Assembly (NCBI GenBank): GCA_033961575.1
Contig: CM066729.1
Coordinates: 36,366,501 to 36,430,500, forward strand
Direction of reading: 5' to 3'
From: Aselliscus stoliczkanus
Lineage: Eukaryota; Chordata; Mammalia; Chiroptera; Hipposideridae
Length of the DNA stretch: 64,000 bases
A program made the position numbers and the translations under genes. The notes under the pieces are model-generated. The model worked only from the letters and a program-made list of their open reading frames with translations. It was not told the origin of the DNA and made no database searches. Positions 10,271 through 21,800 of this stretch are shown here, one piece after another. Positions within the stretch are counted from its first letter, which is position 1, and every line of letters begins with the position of its first letter.

Positions 10271-11859
10271 GTGTCAGTGCTGAGCCACCACAGGAGCAGA
10301 CAGAGGGCTGGCCAACCTCCGCTGGCTTGGAGCCCACACTGAGCTGCAGTCCCAGAGCGCTCAGTTCAGGAAACTGACCCTGCCTACTTTTCTTTTGTAA
10401 TTCAACCCCAGTGCTGGAGAAGGAGGAAGCCATGCACTTGGCCTCTGTCTCTGTTTACTTTACTATACTCCTCACATCAAAACCCTCTAAAAGGGGGGTT
10501 GGGGGGAGACTGTCATTACTTAGCCAATCCCACTTAGAATGCTCAAAGGAGAAAGAAAAATGTGAGATCATTTATGGAGGAGGATTCACATTAGATTCTA
10601 CTCTGGGGCAGGTTTTTATTATTTTATGCCACTGAGTCAGAGATTTTTTTTTTAATTGTTCTATTTCTTAGAGGGGTTGAGAAGACTTGAATATATATGT
10701 ATATATATTCAAAAATTGCATATATATATACATATGCAAAATACCTTAAAAAATAAAGATGATGAGGATTCTGGACAGAAACAAGTTCTGAAGATATGAG
10801 AGCAGTGGTGACGATGGTGGAGAGAAACTTCTGAGGAGTTGGGAGAACAAGGAGGAAAGGCTCAGATATGCTAAGTCAGGAATTCGATATCCTGTTCAAT
10901 GGCCTCTAGTTTTCCATCTTGGGTCTAGCTGTGCTCATGGCAAGGCTGAGGCATGCTTAGGCACAATGGGTAAGTCAAAGAAACAGACCCCGTGGAATAG
11001 TCATTTATATAAGCTGGTTTCCAGGGAAGCTTTATTGTTTGGTGAAGTGATGAAGAATGTTTTAGTTGTCCAGGGTCAGTGTGGGATGGAGGGCAATGAT
11101 AGTGGGGATTGTTAAAAAGAGAAGAGGCATTAACTACTAGCTTCTCTGAAAGGAGGCCACCAGCAAAAGCTGAAAGAGCTGTTTTTCTTGAGATGTGGAG
11201 GCACCAGGAAACAATGTTAGTCGGCACAAAGCCCTACCTGGCACTTAGAGGACCTTGGCACTTTGGTTTCTTGTACTGTAATGACAGATGCCTTGGAATC
11301 AAAGAGATTCATGAAAAACATGGAAGTCCTCAGAGGATGACCAACTAGAGATTCTTGTTGGCCTCCACAGGTCTTGATATCTCTCTATTTGGGGTGGACC
11401 CTCCATGGGCATGTTCAGAAAATCATGGGACTGAGGTCTCGAGGAGGCAGGTGAAGGCAAGGGCTATGTTAAATCAGATTCCATTTTCATGAAGAAAGAG
11501 AAGACATCAACCACAGGGAGAAATGAGGTGCGGGTCTTGAGAAAAGGGAAAGTCAGTGGGAAAGAGAGTAGAGTCCTGTCTTGGGATAACGAAAGACTGC
11601 TGAACGGTGTGGAGGGTCTAGCTGGGGATGGTGATGGAGAGTTTGTAGTGCTATCCTTTATCTGATTTTCTTCCGTATTTAGTATCTTGAATCTGAGAAT
11701 GTAAAAAGCAGATACCTATCCTAATCCATGCTTCAGATAATTCCCAAAAAGAGAGGAACAATCTCACAACAAGACTCTAAAGGATTTCCAGAAAGAGTTG
11801 ATGGGGAGGGTTATCTAAAATTCCCACGGGCTGAACAGGAGAACACAGGTGGTGGTAGA
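10271..11859. other. Unassigned, purine-rich sequence
   Basis: No gene supported. Frames of 74-100 codons have no domain. Purine-rich texture at 11350-11650 suggests old antisense LINE sequence, but I see no diagnostic block. A double palindrome lies at 10687-10739 (separate entry). Confidence 0.5.
10687..10739. repeat. Two adjacent AT-rich palindromes
   Basis: Positions 10687-10712 form a near-perfect palindrome (TTGAATATATAT against ATATATATTCAA, only the centre unpaired). Positions 10716-10739 form a second (TTGCATAT and ATATGCAA arms, one internal mismatch). They are three bases apart. Both could extrude hairpins or a cruciform; a simple AT microsatellite would not have the closing TTGAA/TTCAA and TTGCA/TGCAA arms. 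Confidence 0.8.
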
Positions 11860-12260
11860 AGCAGAGAAACTCTCTTTTGTAAAAGGTTATTGTGGCTGGT
11901 GTGGCCTGAGGGAAATCTTTGTTACACTTCTAGAAAGGCAGCCTACGATCACATTAGCATTTTTGGCAACCACATCACACCTTTGGCTTATATTGAGCTT
12001 ACAGTCAACCAAAATCCCTAAATCTTTCACACGCGTTGCTCTTAAGCCATGTTTCCGCCATCTTGTACTTGTGAAATTAATTGCTGTTTTGGGCCTAAAA
12101 GTGGGGCTTTACATTTATGGCTATGAAATGGCTATGAAATTTCATCTTGTTAGATTTAGGTCATTGTGCCAGCTTTTGAAGAATATTTTGCATATTGATT
12201 CATGTTTTCGTACACTTTCCCCCTTAACTTTCAATCAGATAGAAACTAGAGGAATTCCTT
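11860..12260. mobile_element. CR1/L3-type LINE relic
   Basis: The stretches ATTAGCATTTTTGGCAACCACATCACAC, TATTGAGCTTACAGTCAACCAAAATCCC and AAATTTCATCTTGTTAGATTTAGG follow, in order, a remembered ancient CR1-clade/L3 consensus ('...ttgaatttcatcttgttag...'). The copy is diverged and has a short internal duplication of GGCTATGAAATG (about 12119-12142). The 158-codon plus frame that crosses it is not a gene. Confidence 0.5.
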
Positions 12261-12703
12261 ATACACATTCAAAAGTGGCAGATTTATCCTACTGTCCTGT
12301 TTTTCAGTCCACATCTTTTGCCTAAAAGGGACTTGGTCATTCCTTCCTAACATCCTAATTTGCCAAACTGCACTGGTTAGGATGTTTTCACATGCAGGGT
12401 GGAACTCTAAATCATCCTGGAATAAACAATAAGGACATTTTTCACTACACAGAGGTAGGGAGGGATCCAGGCATCACACAACCAGGAGCTGTGACTGTCC
12501 TGCTCTGTTTGTAGTGTTGTGTGCTCCACCTTCTCCCATGTGTGTCCTCAGGCCAGCTTCCTTTGTGGTTGGAAGATGACTGCCAGTAGCTGTGGGGATA
12601 ACATGCTTCCTTGTCTGTGTCTAGAGGGAGGGTGGGGAGGGGATAAAGTGTGAATAGAAGACTATTCTTTTAGTTTGAACAGGACAACCTCCTAGGTCAC
12701 CTT
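12261..12703. other. Unassigned sequence
   Basis: Nothing recognised as gene or repeat. Confidence 0.5.
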
Positions 12704-12815
12704 TAGAGTGACCGACAATCCTGTTTTGCTTGAGGTGAGGGATGTTCTGGGATGTGGGATTTTTTAGTGTTAAAATCAGTAAAGTCCTGGACAAACAGGG
12801 TTGGTTGGTCACTCT
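12704..12815. mobile_element. Small inverted-repeat DNA transposon (MITE)
   Basis: A 112-bp unit with imperfect terminal inverted repeats. The left end is TAGAGTGACCGACAATCCTG. The reverse complement of the right end is TAGAGTGACCAACCAACCCTG. The first ten bases match perfectly, and the match continues to about 24 bases with one indel. The ends begin and finish with TA/GAGTGACC, and there is no coding capacity. It resembles an old mammalian non-autonomous element whose consensus begins with a 'gggtgacc' motif, but I cannot name it safely. Confidence 0.7.
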
Positions 12816-12939
12816 AGCACTTACACCTGGACCAGTAACTGTTATACCAGGATAAAACCAGATCCCGATTGGCTTGAGCCAAGACACTTGGCAAAGGCAT
12901 GGGTACTCATGATTGGCTTGGACACATGTTTCTGAAGTG

Positions 12940-13100
12940 TAATTCTGGCCTACCTGTGTCAGATTCCCCTGGGGACAGATTCCTGGGCCCCTAAACCTAC
13001 TGATTCAGAATCTCCTGGCACAGAAAGGGGAAATGAATTTTGTGTCAAACATTGCAGATGGTAGTCCTACACACCGGTGCTTGGAGAGATACTGATTTAG
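12940..13100 (+). mobile_element. MER5A-like hAT non-autonomous element
   Basis: The block CAGATTCCTGGGCCCCTAAA followed by CTACTGATTCAGAATCTC, then GAAATGAATTTTGTG, matches the MER5A centre ('cagattcctgggccccac...gattcagtaggtctg...gaatttgcatt') with substitutions. Terminal repeats are too decayed to delimit. Confidence 0.6.
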
Positions 13101-13479
13101 ACCTAATAGTACTCACCCCTGATGCTGGGGTCAACATCCGAAATGGCATGGTTACTACGCAATGAGACAGGGTCATGAAGGATGTCAGGCAGTCACACAT
13201 CCATATACTTACTCTACTTCCCTGGTTTTCCTGTAGAGTCATTCCTTCTCCCAGAAGGGAAGAAAATGGGTTGGGATTGCTTGTTCTTAGAGAAACCATC
13301 CTGCTTCTTGGTAATGCTCAGGGTATTACTAAGTGCTCACAAACCATGCTTGAGAGTCACTCTTGCTTATTTCCTGGAATCAGTGTCAAATTCCCAAGTG
13401 GTTAGCTTGCAGAATCCATGATCTTCTTTAAAAAATATTTTTTTGAAAGGCAGAATAGTATTTCCTCATACTCAGTTTT
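13101..13479. other. Unassigned sequence
   Basis: Frames of 76-84 codons occur on both strands. No domain, no splice context and no recognised repeat. Confidence 0.5.
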
Positions 13480-13735
13480 TGGAGAAGCAGCATATATTTG
13501 GAGTTGAGATTAAGTTCTGGTCAGGCAAACTAAGGAAGACATCTGAGTCCTTCATTTGCATATATTGATTTTGCATATATTCCTTACCTTCCTGAAACTC
13601 AGTATCTGCAAAATAGAATAATTGTAGAACTTACCTCACTGGGCTGTGAATTAAATGAGATAATGTATATAAAGTTTTATCACAGTATTTATATCATTAG
13701 GCAGTCAGTAAATTTGGATAATTAATATCCTGCAT
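13480..13735 (+). mobile_element. MIR SINE
   Basis: Sense MIR with the 3' half best kept: CTCAGTATCTGCAAAATAGAATAA, then AACTTACCTCACTGGGCTGTGAATTAAATGAGATAATGTATATAAAG. This corresponds to 'cctcatctgtaaaatgggaataa...cctacctcatagggttgtgaggattaaatgag'. Confidence 0.8.
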
Positions 13736-13767
13736 CTTTATTCATTCGTTGAGATATTCCGAGTATT

Positions 13768-13888
13768 AGTAGGAACAGTGGCGTGGCGTTTAAGCGCTGG
13801 CTTGGGAGCCGGCGGCCCCGGTTCAGGTCCCACATATGACGGCCAGTGACACTGCCCTAAAAAAAAAAAAAAAAAAAAGTAGGAACAG
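13768..13888 (+). mobile_element. tRNA-derived SINE, slightly 5'-truncated, with TSDs
   Basis: Direct repeats AGTAGGAACAG at 13768-13778 and 13878-13888 bound a plus-strand copy (13779-13877). It begins inside the A-box region (TGGCGTGGCGTTTAAGCGC), lacking the usual GGCCGGCCGAG start. It keeps the B box GGTTCAGGTCCC and ends in a pure A18 tail. Confidence 0.92.
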
Positions 13889-13919
13889 ACATAGTGCTTG
13901 TTTTTTAAAATTACGAAGA

Positions 13920-14760
13920 ATACAAAAACACGGAGGCAGTCCCTGCTCTCAGGAAACCCACAGTATTGGTAATAAAAGATGATGACACTCTAATAGATTT
14001 CTATACTAGATATCAGGACAGGACAGAGGACCAAAGGACAGAATGGTCAATTTGGAGGATGATCTGAGTCTCGAAGAATGATCAGAAGGAGAAAGAGGAC
14101 ACTCCAGAGAAGGGATGTAACACAAGCACTGATAAATGCATGGGACTTGAAAGAGCAGGGCCCCTTTGTGAGTGTAAGTAGTTTTGAAGGCTGGAATGCA
14201 GGGTTCAGGTCAGGAGCCGTGGTGGGTGACATTATAGGAGGCAAGGGCTGAGTCAGGGCCTGCCAGCGGTGTTTGGACTTTTACTCTACAATTAGAACAG
14301 GGTTTTAAACAGGAGTTAGTTGCATGATGACACCTGTGTTTTGGAAAGACCAATCTGGGGACAGTGGATGATGAGTTGGAGGTGGTAAAGCAGTGGAATT
14401 TGTTAAGAGCTTACATATTACTTCTAGTGAGAGTTGATAAGGGCTTCAACCAAGGGAAGGAAATTAGGAATGGAGTGGAAAGGATAGAAATGAAAGAGTA
14501 GATCCAGATGGCAGGACTGGGTGATTGATTAGGTATGAGGTGAGGGAGACAGAAGATTTGAGAGGAATTCCCAGGTTTCTGTCTTGGGTGGACGGTGATA
14601 TTGCTGTTCACATAGGAGGTGATGGTGGTGGTGTTAGAGTCAAGCTTTGGATCTACTGAATTTTAGTTCCTTGGAAAACATCCAGGTGAAGATGCACCAT
14701 AGGTGGTCTGTATCTGGGGAGCAAGTTCTTGTCTGTAGATATGGCAGGGGAGTCAGCAGG
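13920..14760 (-). mobile_element. L2 LINE, antisense
   Basis: Left end carries GGAGGCAGTCCCTGCTCTCAGG (L2 'cagtccctgccctcaagg'). Rightward, GTTTTAAACAGGAGTTAGTTGCATGATGACA, CCAGGTTTCTGTCTTGGGTGG and CCTTGGAAAACATCCAGGTGAAGATG parallel the antisense L2 reverse-transcriptase region. The order is consistent with one 5'-truncated minus-strand copy. No open frame survives. Confidence 0.68.
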
Positions 14761-17079
14761 AAACAACCTTCAGGTACTAGAATCTGTGGGTGACAAAAAT
14801 TGCCTGAAACGATGCTGTAGCAGAGTGTGTAGACTAAAACAGGGGGACAAGAACCCCCAGAAACAACAAGATTCCACAGAACTCACTGACAACCATTCAG
14901 TGATATACATCATGCTCATTTTCTCCCAGGGTCCAGACCAAAAGAATTAAACATATTTAAGCTCTTATTTTTCACTCTCTTTTCAGGATTTCCCCCTAAT
15001 CTTTCTAGTCCCTCACTTATTCACCTTCAAGTAACTGTGATTTTTCTTTCAGTTTTGTTTTCCAGAGAGTGAAAATATAATGTTCAAATTTTTAAAATTA
15101 CATTTTGGGAAGTTTGTTTTCTAAGTACATTTTTCTGGTTGCTTTGGAATTTCTCATAGCTGTGTTTTTTTTCTGGTCCAAAATTCAGACAGTTCTAAAT
15201 AGAAAAACTTTTAAAAAAATATTTAAAATAGAATATTACTTCTGATGGAGAAATAGGGGTGGGAGCATAAAACTGAACGAGGCTGAGAAATACATATATA
15301 CATATGCAGAAGAAAGGAAAATACTGCAAAATCTGTGCCCAAAGAACATTTTTAAGAGAGTGAAATGAACATGTTTAACGCAGCTGCTTCGGTATTTCAA
15401 CAAGCTGAAGCTAGATTCTTCCGTCTTTTTGTCAACAGTTACAAAGGCAGCCTTGAACAGATTAGAGGGGGAAATCCCAGTAGTTTTGCATAAAAAGAAA
15501 CCATATAAAAGTCTACTGAAATAGTCAAAAAGATCTCTCTGCCAAGAGCAAAAACGAAACCATGGGTCACTGGGGAGAAAAATCCTGAAGCAACCCAGGA
15601 AGTAGAAAACTCCAGATAATGGACGCCATCTCGTGGGCAACTGGAGGATTTGGCATAGATGACAACAGGATTTCGAAATTTAGAGATGGCTTAAAGTAAT
15701 TATGAGTGTTATTCACTCTTTCAATAAACATTCATTGAGGATCTGTGTACCAGATACATTAATAAGTTTTAGACATCCTACCAAGATGTCCAAGAATTCT
15801 GACTTTATTTTTTTAATCACATAATTGATATGTATACTAAACATTCATTTGATGATGAAAACTTAATCTCAGTCACTTTAGTGCCTAATGCCCACGCCTT
15901 CGTTAGATCTGAGCTCTGGGGTTTAGTGGTGGCAAGGCACCCACATCTAGCACACCAAGTTGCTGTCTGTACCGAGTCTTCTGCTGAGATGGATTTGTTT
16001 CTATCTGCTTTTGGACATTGACCTTCACAGGTCACTGCTGGGTCTGCTCATGCTTCTGTGCACAGGGTTTTTTCATGTCTGCTTCCCTCTCAGCTCTTTT
16101 CAGTACCTTCTCAGACATTCTGCTGCTCCTGTAAGGCTGTCTACTGCCCTAACTGCTTAGACACCCGAACATCCATTTTTAAGCTAGAATCTTGATGCTC
16201 CCCTTGGCTTTCCCTAGGAACTGGATCATGGGTCCCTTTGATTTTAGATTCTTCATTTCCCTCTTGGGCTTCTTTTGCTTGTTATGTGCAAATAGCCCTA
16301 TGTGGCTAGATCTCAGGCTGCATGTTGAGAAAGAAACATAGATGTGGCGAGTAGAGTAAACTGAGGCCAGATAGCAAATAATTTTGTATGTTATGCCAAA
16401 GAATTTTGTATGCATGTGTTGCAATTAAAAGGATATTTCAGTGGTTTGGATAAGGGATGAAATAACACTGATTTGGGCATTATTTGGGTGAAGAATTGGC
16501 CAATTTAAGAGACAATGGGTAGTAGAACTAACTGTACATGGAAACCCCAACCTCCCCTAGCCCAAATAGCACCTTTTTGCAAATTAAACAAAAGCAGTTC
16601 ATACAGGAAGAAGCAATTCATGGGTACGCATAGCTTGGGAAATAAAGCGTGGTCTACATTCCATGTCACCCCTTGGCTGGGTTCCTTTAAACAGTAAACT
16701 GTCTTGCCCAAACAAATGTGGTGACCCTGAATGTGGACGTGGAGAGCAGAAGAAACGACTAAGTTAGTGCCCTTAAAACATGTCTGGAAATAAATTTCTA
16801 TTCACTAGTCCTTGCCCTTAAATGTTTTAGAGAATGAGTATTCTCTAGCAGGATGGTTTAGGGTGACAAGCTGCAGTTTGATGTGTGTGAGAATTTTTTA
16901 TCTCAGTTTTTAGCCCATCAGAATTATGATACAGTCAACAAAGACGAAAAGAAACTACATATTCTAGGTGATTTTCAAGGTAAAAATTAGCTCATGATGA
17001 AAATTTCTAAAAAGACTTCCTTAGAAAAGTCTGAATAGCTGTCAGTCAAGAAAAGCCTTAAGGAGACATGAAAAGTAAA
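14761..17079. other. Long unassigned, low-repeat block
   Basis: About 2.3 kb in which I recognise only a short antisense L2-like tail (about 15710-15765, TCAATAAACATTCATTGAGGATC). A 134-codon minus-strand frame at 15236-15640 is the longest frame here. It is Phe/Ser/Leu-rich with no recognisable domain, so I do not call it a gene. The sequence around 15240-15660 looks less decayed than the repeats around it and could be conserved non-coding DNA. Confidence 0.5.
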
Positions 17080-17420
17080 TGTAATGTGTTACCCTGGATG
17101 GATCCTTGAAACATATGCATTTGTCCAAATCCTGCCTTTTAGTATCTGGACACAAACTGAGGCCCCTAAATTTTCCTTGCTTCTTGCCTATTGGAAATAA
17201 TTGAAAAGATATCAAGTAAATACTAAATAAATCTGAAAAAAATTAGTTAATATGTAATAATGGACCAATATTGGCTGATTATTTCGAACAAATGTACCAT
17301 ACTGATAAAAACTGTTAATAATTGGGGAAATGGGTACTAGATATGTTGGAACTACCTGTATTCTCTCCTCAATTTTTCTGTAAAACAAAGTCTATCTTTA
17401 AAAAAATAAATGGAAGATAA
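17080..17420 (+). mobile_element. L1 3'UTR fragment, sense
   Basis: The 3' end reads AATGTACCATACTGATAAAAACTGTTAATAATTGGGGAAATGGG, then CTGTATTCTCTCCTCAATTTTTCTGTAAAAC and an A-rich end. This closely follows the remembered 3'UTR of an L1M subfamily ('...acaaatgtaccatactaatgcaagatgttaataataggggaaac...'). Confidence 0.75.
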
Positions 17421-18165
17421 AAAATATGGAAAGGTGCCATCATGTTATGCTAAATGTACAATCTGGTCACTCTAAACAAACAAACAAAAATGTTTCTTTG
17501 GTAGAGTAAACAGATCGCACCTTGAACATTAAAGAGATGAATTCACTCTGTCAGACATTATGGGACATATTTGGTCTACAACAGAGTTGGGGAGATGTGT
17601 CATATACATGTATATGGATGGATCACAAATAAGTATATATACATATTAAATTCCAAATGAGCGAGGCACAGTTAAAAGTCTTGAAATTTAAAGGAGCAAG
17701 AAATATCTTTGGTGAAAGGAAGAAAGTTGGTTAGTGGTAGGGGAAGAAAACAGCTAGTTTCATATAAAAGATGGAAATTTACCTGGATTTGAAGGAAAAA
17801 TGGGGCTTGGATAACTTTAGTTTAATTCCCCAAATATCAAATGGGAATCAACTGTATGCAAAGCACTGTAATATGGGCTGATTGCTGACTTTCTTACTTA
17901 AGACTAAGCAGACATTTGAATTCAGAGAAGTCCCAATCAAGAATCACTCTGATGTCATGATCAATCTGGTGGGTTTTTTTTTGTTGTTGTTGTCGTTTGT
18001 CTTTTTAAATATCTCTATCTTATTGAGATGTATTTTTCCAGAAGATGATATAAAGTTCACTATTCAATAGCCTTCTTAAATATGAAGACTATCGCTGCTG
18101 GCATTGTATGCGACAGCAAATCTTAGTTTCTCTGAATACCTTACTTGTATTGCTTGGATTTAGTT
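17421..18165. other. Unassigned sequence
   Basis: No gene seen. Frames are short and lie in T-rich stretches. This may include unrecognised L1 3'UTR sequence to the left of the L1 at 18166. Confidence 0.5.
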
Positions 18166-18665
18166 TTCATTTCTTTGGGGTAATGAAATTCCACCCTGAA
18201 GTGAAATTCCTGCATCATGTGATGTGTGTTTGATTTGCTAAAAACTGCCAAACTATTGTCCAAAGCAGCTGAACAATTTTGCTTTCTCACCAGACATGCA
18301 TGAGAGTTTCACCTGCTCCACATCTTTACCAGCACTTGATATGTCAACCATTTTTACTTTGGCTATTGTACTGGCTAGGTAATGCTTCCTCATTTTGGTT
18401 TTGGTTGGCATTTCCATGATGATTAATGATGCTGAACATTGTTGCAGGTGCTTATTGGCAGTGTGTTATCTTCTTTGGTTAAGAGCTTGTTCATATTCTT
18501 TGTCCATTTTTAAATGGAATTGGTTGTCTTCTATTATTAAATAAGTTTTGTGTATTTTACATATAAGTTTATCAGATATATACTTTTGCAAATAATTTCT
18601 CACTCTTTGTGGCTTGTTTTCCCATTGTTTTCCTCATTTTTTAAAACTTGCACAGAGATACCTTT
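18166..18665 (-). mobile_element. Outer L1, antisense, left arm (ORF2 3' region)
   Basis: Antisense L1 ORF2 C-terminal text: AAAACTGCCAAACTATTGTCC, CATGCATGAGAGTTTCACCTGCTCCACATC, TTTCCATGATGATTAATGATGCTGAACATTGT, ATCAGATATATACTTTTGCAAATAATTTC. It breaks off near 18665 and the same reading of the element resumes near 22617, so the intervening DNA is a later insertion. Confidence 0.72.
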
Positions 18666-18725
18666 ATTCCAAATACAACTTGAAATTGGTTTGTTTTCTC
18701 ATTTCCTTTTTTTGTATATGTTATT

Positions 18726-18728
18726 TGT

Positions 18729-18801
<73 letters not shown>
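18726..18801. repeat. Compound microsatellite (GT)n(GA)n(CAGA)n
   Basis: About 14 GT units are followed directly by about 8 GA units and then about 8 GACA units, ending at the TCTAGTTTTATAAAATG-like flank. It sits at the 3' end of the inner antisense L1 and produces opposite-strand artefact frames. Confidence 0.95.
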
Positions 18802-18814
18802 TAGTTTTATAAAA

Positions 18815-21800
18815 TGTTATCACATGTCTAGGTTCATATATGTACCATCAGTCAGGATCAGAGCATTTCTATCACCACAAGGATTATTAGAGTTTCTCTT
18901 TTATAACCACATCTACTTGACTCTTCCTGCCCTCACCCTTATCCCCTGGCAACCACTAAAATTTTATCATTTCAAATGTTATTTAAGTGGGTTCATGCAA
19001 TGTGGAACTTTTTAAGATTGATTTCTTTTACTCAGCACAATTTCCTAAAACTATTTATATCAATAGTGTTTTATTTTAAATGCTGAGTAGTATTCCATAA
19101 TATGATGTTCTGCCATCTGTTTAACCATTCCCCCATTCAAGGACACCTGGGTTGTTCCAGTTTTTGGTTATTAGAAATAAAGCTAATATGAAAATTCATT
19201 TACAGATTTTTCTATGAAAATAAGTTTTCATTTCTCTAGGACAAATGCTATGAGTGTAATTGCTGGATCATATTGTAATATTTAGTCTTATAAGAAACTG
19301 CTAAACTACTTTCCAAAATGGTTGTATCATTTTACATTTCTACCAGCAATGCATGAGATCTAGTTTCTCTACAACCCAGCCAGCATTTGTTGTCATCACT
19401 ATTTTTTATTTCAGCCGTTCTGATAGGTGTGTAGTGATGTTGAACATCTTTTCATGTGTTTGGTTGTCACCTATATATCCCCTTTAGTGAAATGTCTGTT
19501 CATGTCATTTGCTCACTTTTTATTTGTATTGTTGATTTACTATTTTGTAGTTTTTAAATATATTCTATATACTAATCCTTTGTTGAATATGTAGTTGGCG
19601 ATTTTTTTTCTCATTCTGTAGCTTGTCTTTTCATCATCTTCATATAGTCTTTTCCAGAGCAAGTTTTTAATACTGTTGGGGTCTAATTTATGGGTTTTTC
19701 TTTTTATGGATTGTGATTTTGGTGTCAAGCCTAATAAATCTTTACCTCATGCTAGATTCCAAAGGTTCTCTCCTATTTATTTTCTAAAACTTGTATAGTT
19801 TTATTTTTTACATTTAGTCAGTGATTTATTTTGAGTTAATTTTTGTATAAGTTATGTGGCTTAGTTTGACAGTTTGAGATTTTTGTTTGTTTGTTTTTGT
19901 ATTTTTGCCTGTGGGTGCCCATTGTTGAAAAGGTTATCCTTTTTCCATTTAATGGCTATTATACCTTTGTCAAAAATCAGTTAAGCATATTTGTGTGGGT
20001 CTATTTTTGAGTGTTCTATTGTGTTTCATTGATCTATGTGCCTATCCCTCCACCAATATCTCTTGATCTTGATTACTGTAGCTATGGAGTATACCTTAAT
20101 ATTGGATAAAGTGATTCTTCGCTTTATTCTTCTTTATCAAGATTGCTTTAGCAATTCAAGGGCCTGTGCCTTTCCATATAAATTTTAAAATAAGCTTGTC
20201 TAAGTCTACAGACAAATGTGCTAGGATCTTAATAGGAATTGCATCCAATCTATAGATCAATTTGAGGAGAATTGACATCTATACTATATTGAATCTTCCA
20301 ATTCATGAATACGGTATGTCATTTATTTAGGTCTTTGATTTCCTTCATCAGAATTTTGTAATTTTCAGCATGCAGATCCTATATATGTTTGAAATATATA
20401 CCTAAGTTTTTCATTTTCACTGGGGCAATTATAAGTGGCATTGTGTTTTTAATTTTTGAATGTTCATCATTAGATATGTAGTTGATTTTTTCTATGTTTT
20501 CTATGACTTGTATTCCATGACTTTGCTAAATTCACTTATTAGTTCTAGACAATAATATTATCTACTAACGTAGTTTACTTTCTTCCTTTCCAATCTATTT
20601 GTCTTTTATTTCTTCTTCTTGTCTTCTTTTAGTGACTAGAGCTTTAGTAAAATGTTGAATAAGAGTGGTAAGAGTAGATATCTTAGCCATATCTGCAAGT
20701 ATTCAGTCTTTTACCATTAAGATGTTACCTGTACTGTGGAAGGGAGTCAAAGGAATTGTAGTGGATATGTATGATATGGGGGGGGAGGAGTGGGATGGCG
20801 AACTGAGGGAGGGGGGTTGTCACTTTGGGGGGTAAAGAGTATAACTATTGCATTGTGTTCTACACCTGAAACTAATTTAAAAAAAATTAATAGAGATTTA
20901 ATAATTTCTGAAGAAAAAGAAGAAAGACTAAATACTATAGAACCAATAAAACCAAAAAAAAAAAAAAGATGTTACCTGTAGATTTTTTTGTAGATGCTAG
21001 TGATGAAAATGAGGCAATTCTCCTTCATCCTTAACTTAATGAGAGTTTTTTAGTCATGGCATATGATTCTTTTTATACATTGTTGTATTTGCTTTGCTAA
21101 TATTCTGGTGAAGATAGTTTTTTTCATCTAAATTCATAGTAGTTTTCTTTTTTGTACTGTCTTTGTCTAGTTTTAGTATCAGGATAATATTGGCTCAATA
21201 AAAAGAGGCTAAGAAGTGTTTCCTCTTTTTCTATTCTATAAGAAACTGTGTAAAATTGGTGTTAATTCTTTAAATGTTTGCTGGAATTCTCCAGTGAAAC
21301 CATCTGGACCTGGAGATTTCTTTTTTGGGGAGGCTTTTAATTACTAGTTAGATTACTAATTTAATGATAAAAGGACAAATTAAACTATTTCATCTAGGTT
21401 GAGTTTGGGTAGTTTGTGATTTTTGAGGAATTGGTCCATTTCTTCTAAATTTTTGAATATATGAATATAAAATTTTTTGGTAGTATTCCCTTATTATGCT
21501 TTTCAATAGTCTCAGGACCTGTAGTGATAGCCCTTGCTTCATTCCTGAGAGATGTTTTCTCTTTCCATTATTGTCAGTGTTGCTAAAGGTTTATCAATTT
21601 TATTAATTTTTTTTAAGGAACCAGCTTTCATTTCATTGATTTTTCTCTACTTGTTTCGTATTACTAATTTCGTTCATTTCTGCTCATATCTTTAATTCCC
21701 ATCCTTTTGGATCTGGGTTCATTTTGCTCGAATTTTTCTAGTTTCTTTGAGTAGGAACTTAGATGATTGATTTGAGACTTTTTCTTGTTTCTAATGTGAA

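Noticed and set aside
15236..15640. 134-codon minus frame as a possible gene
   Set aside because: Low-information Phe/Ser-rich peptide without domain, signal or neighbouring exon. Kept only as a conservation test.
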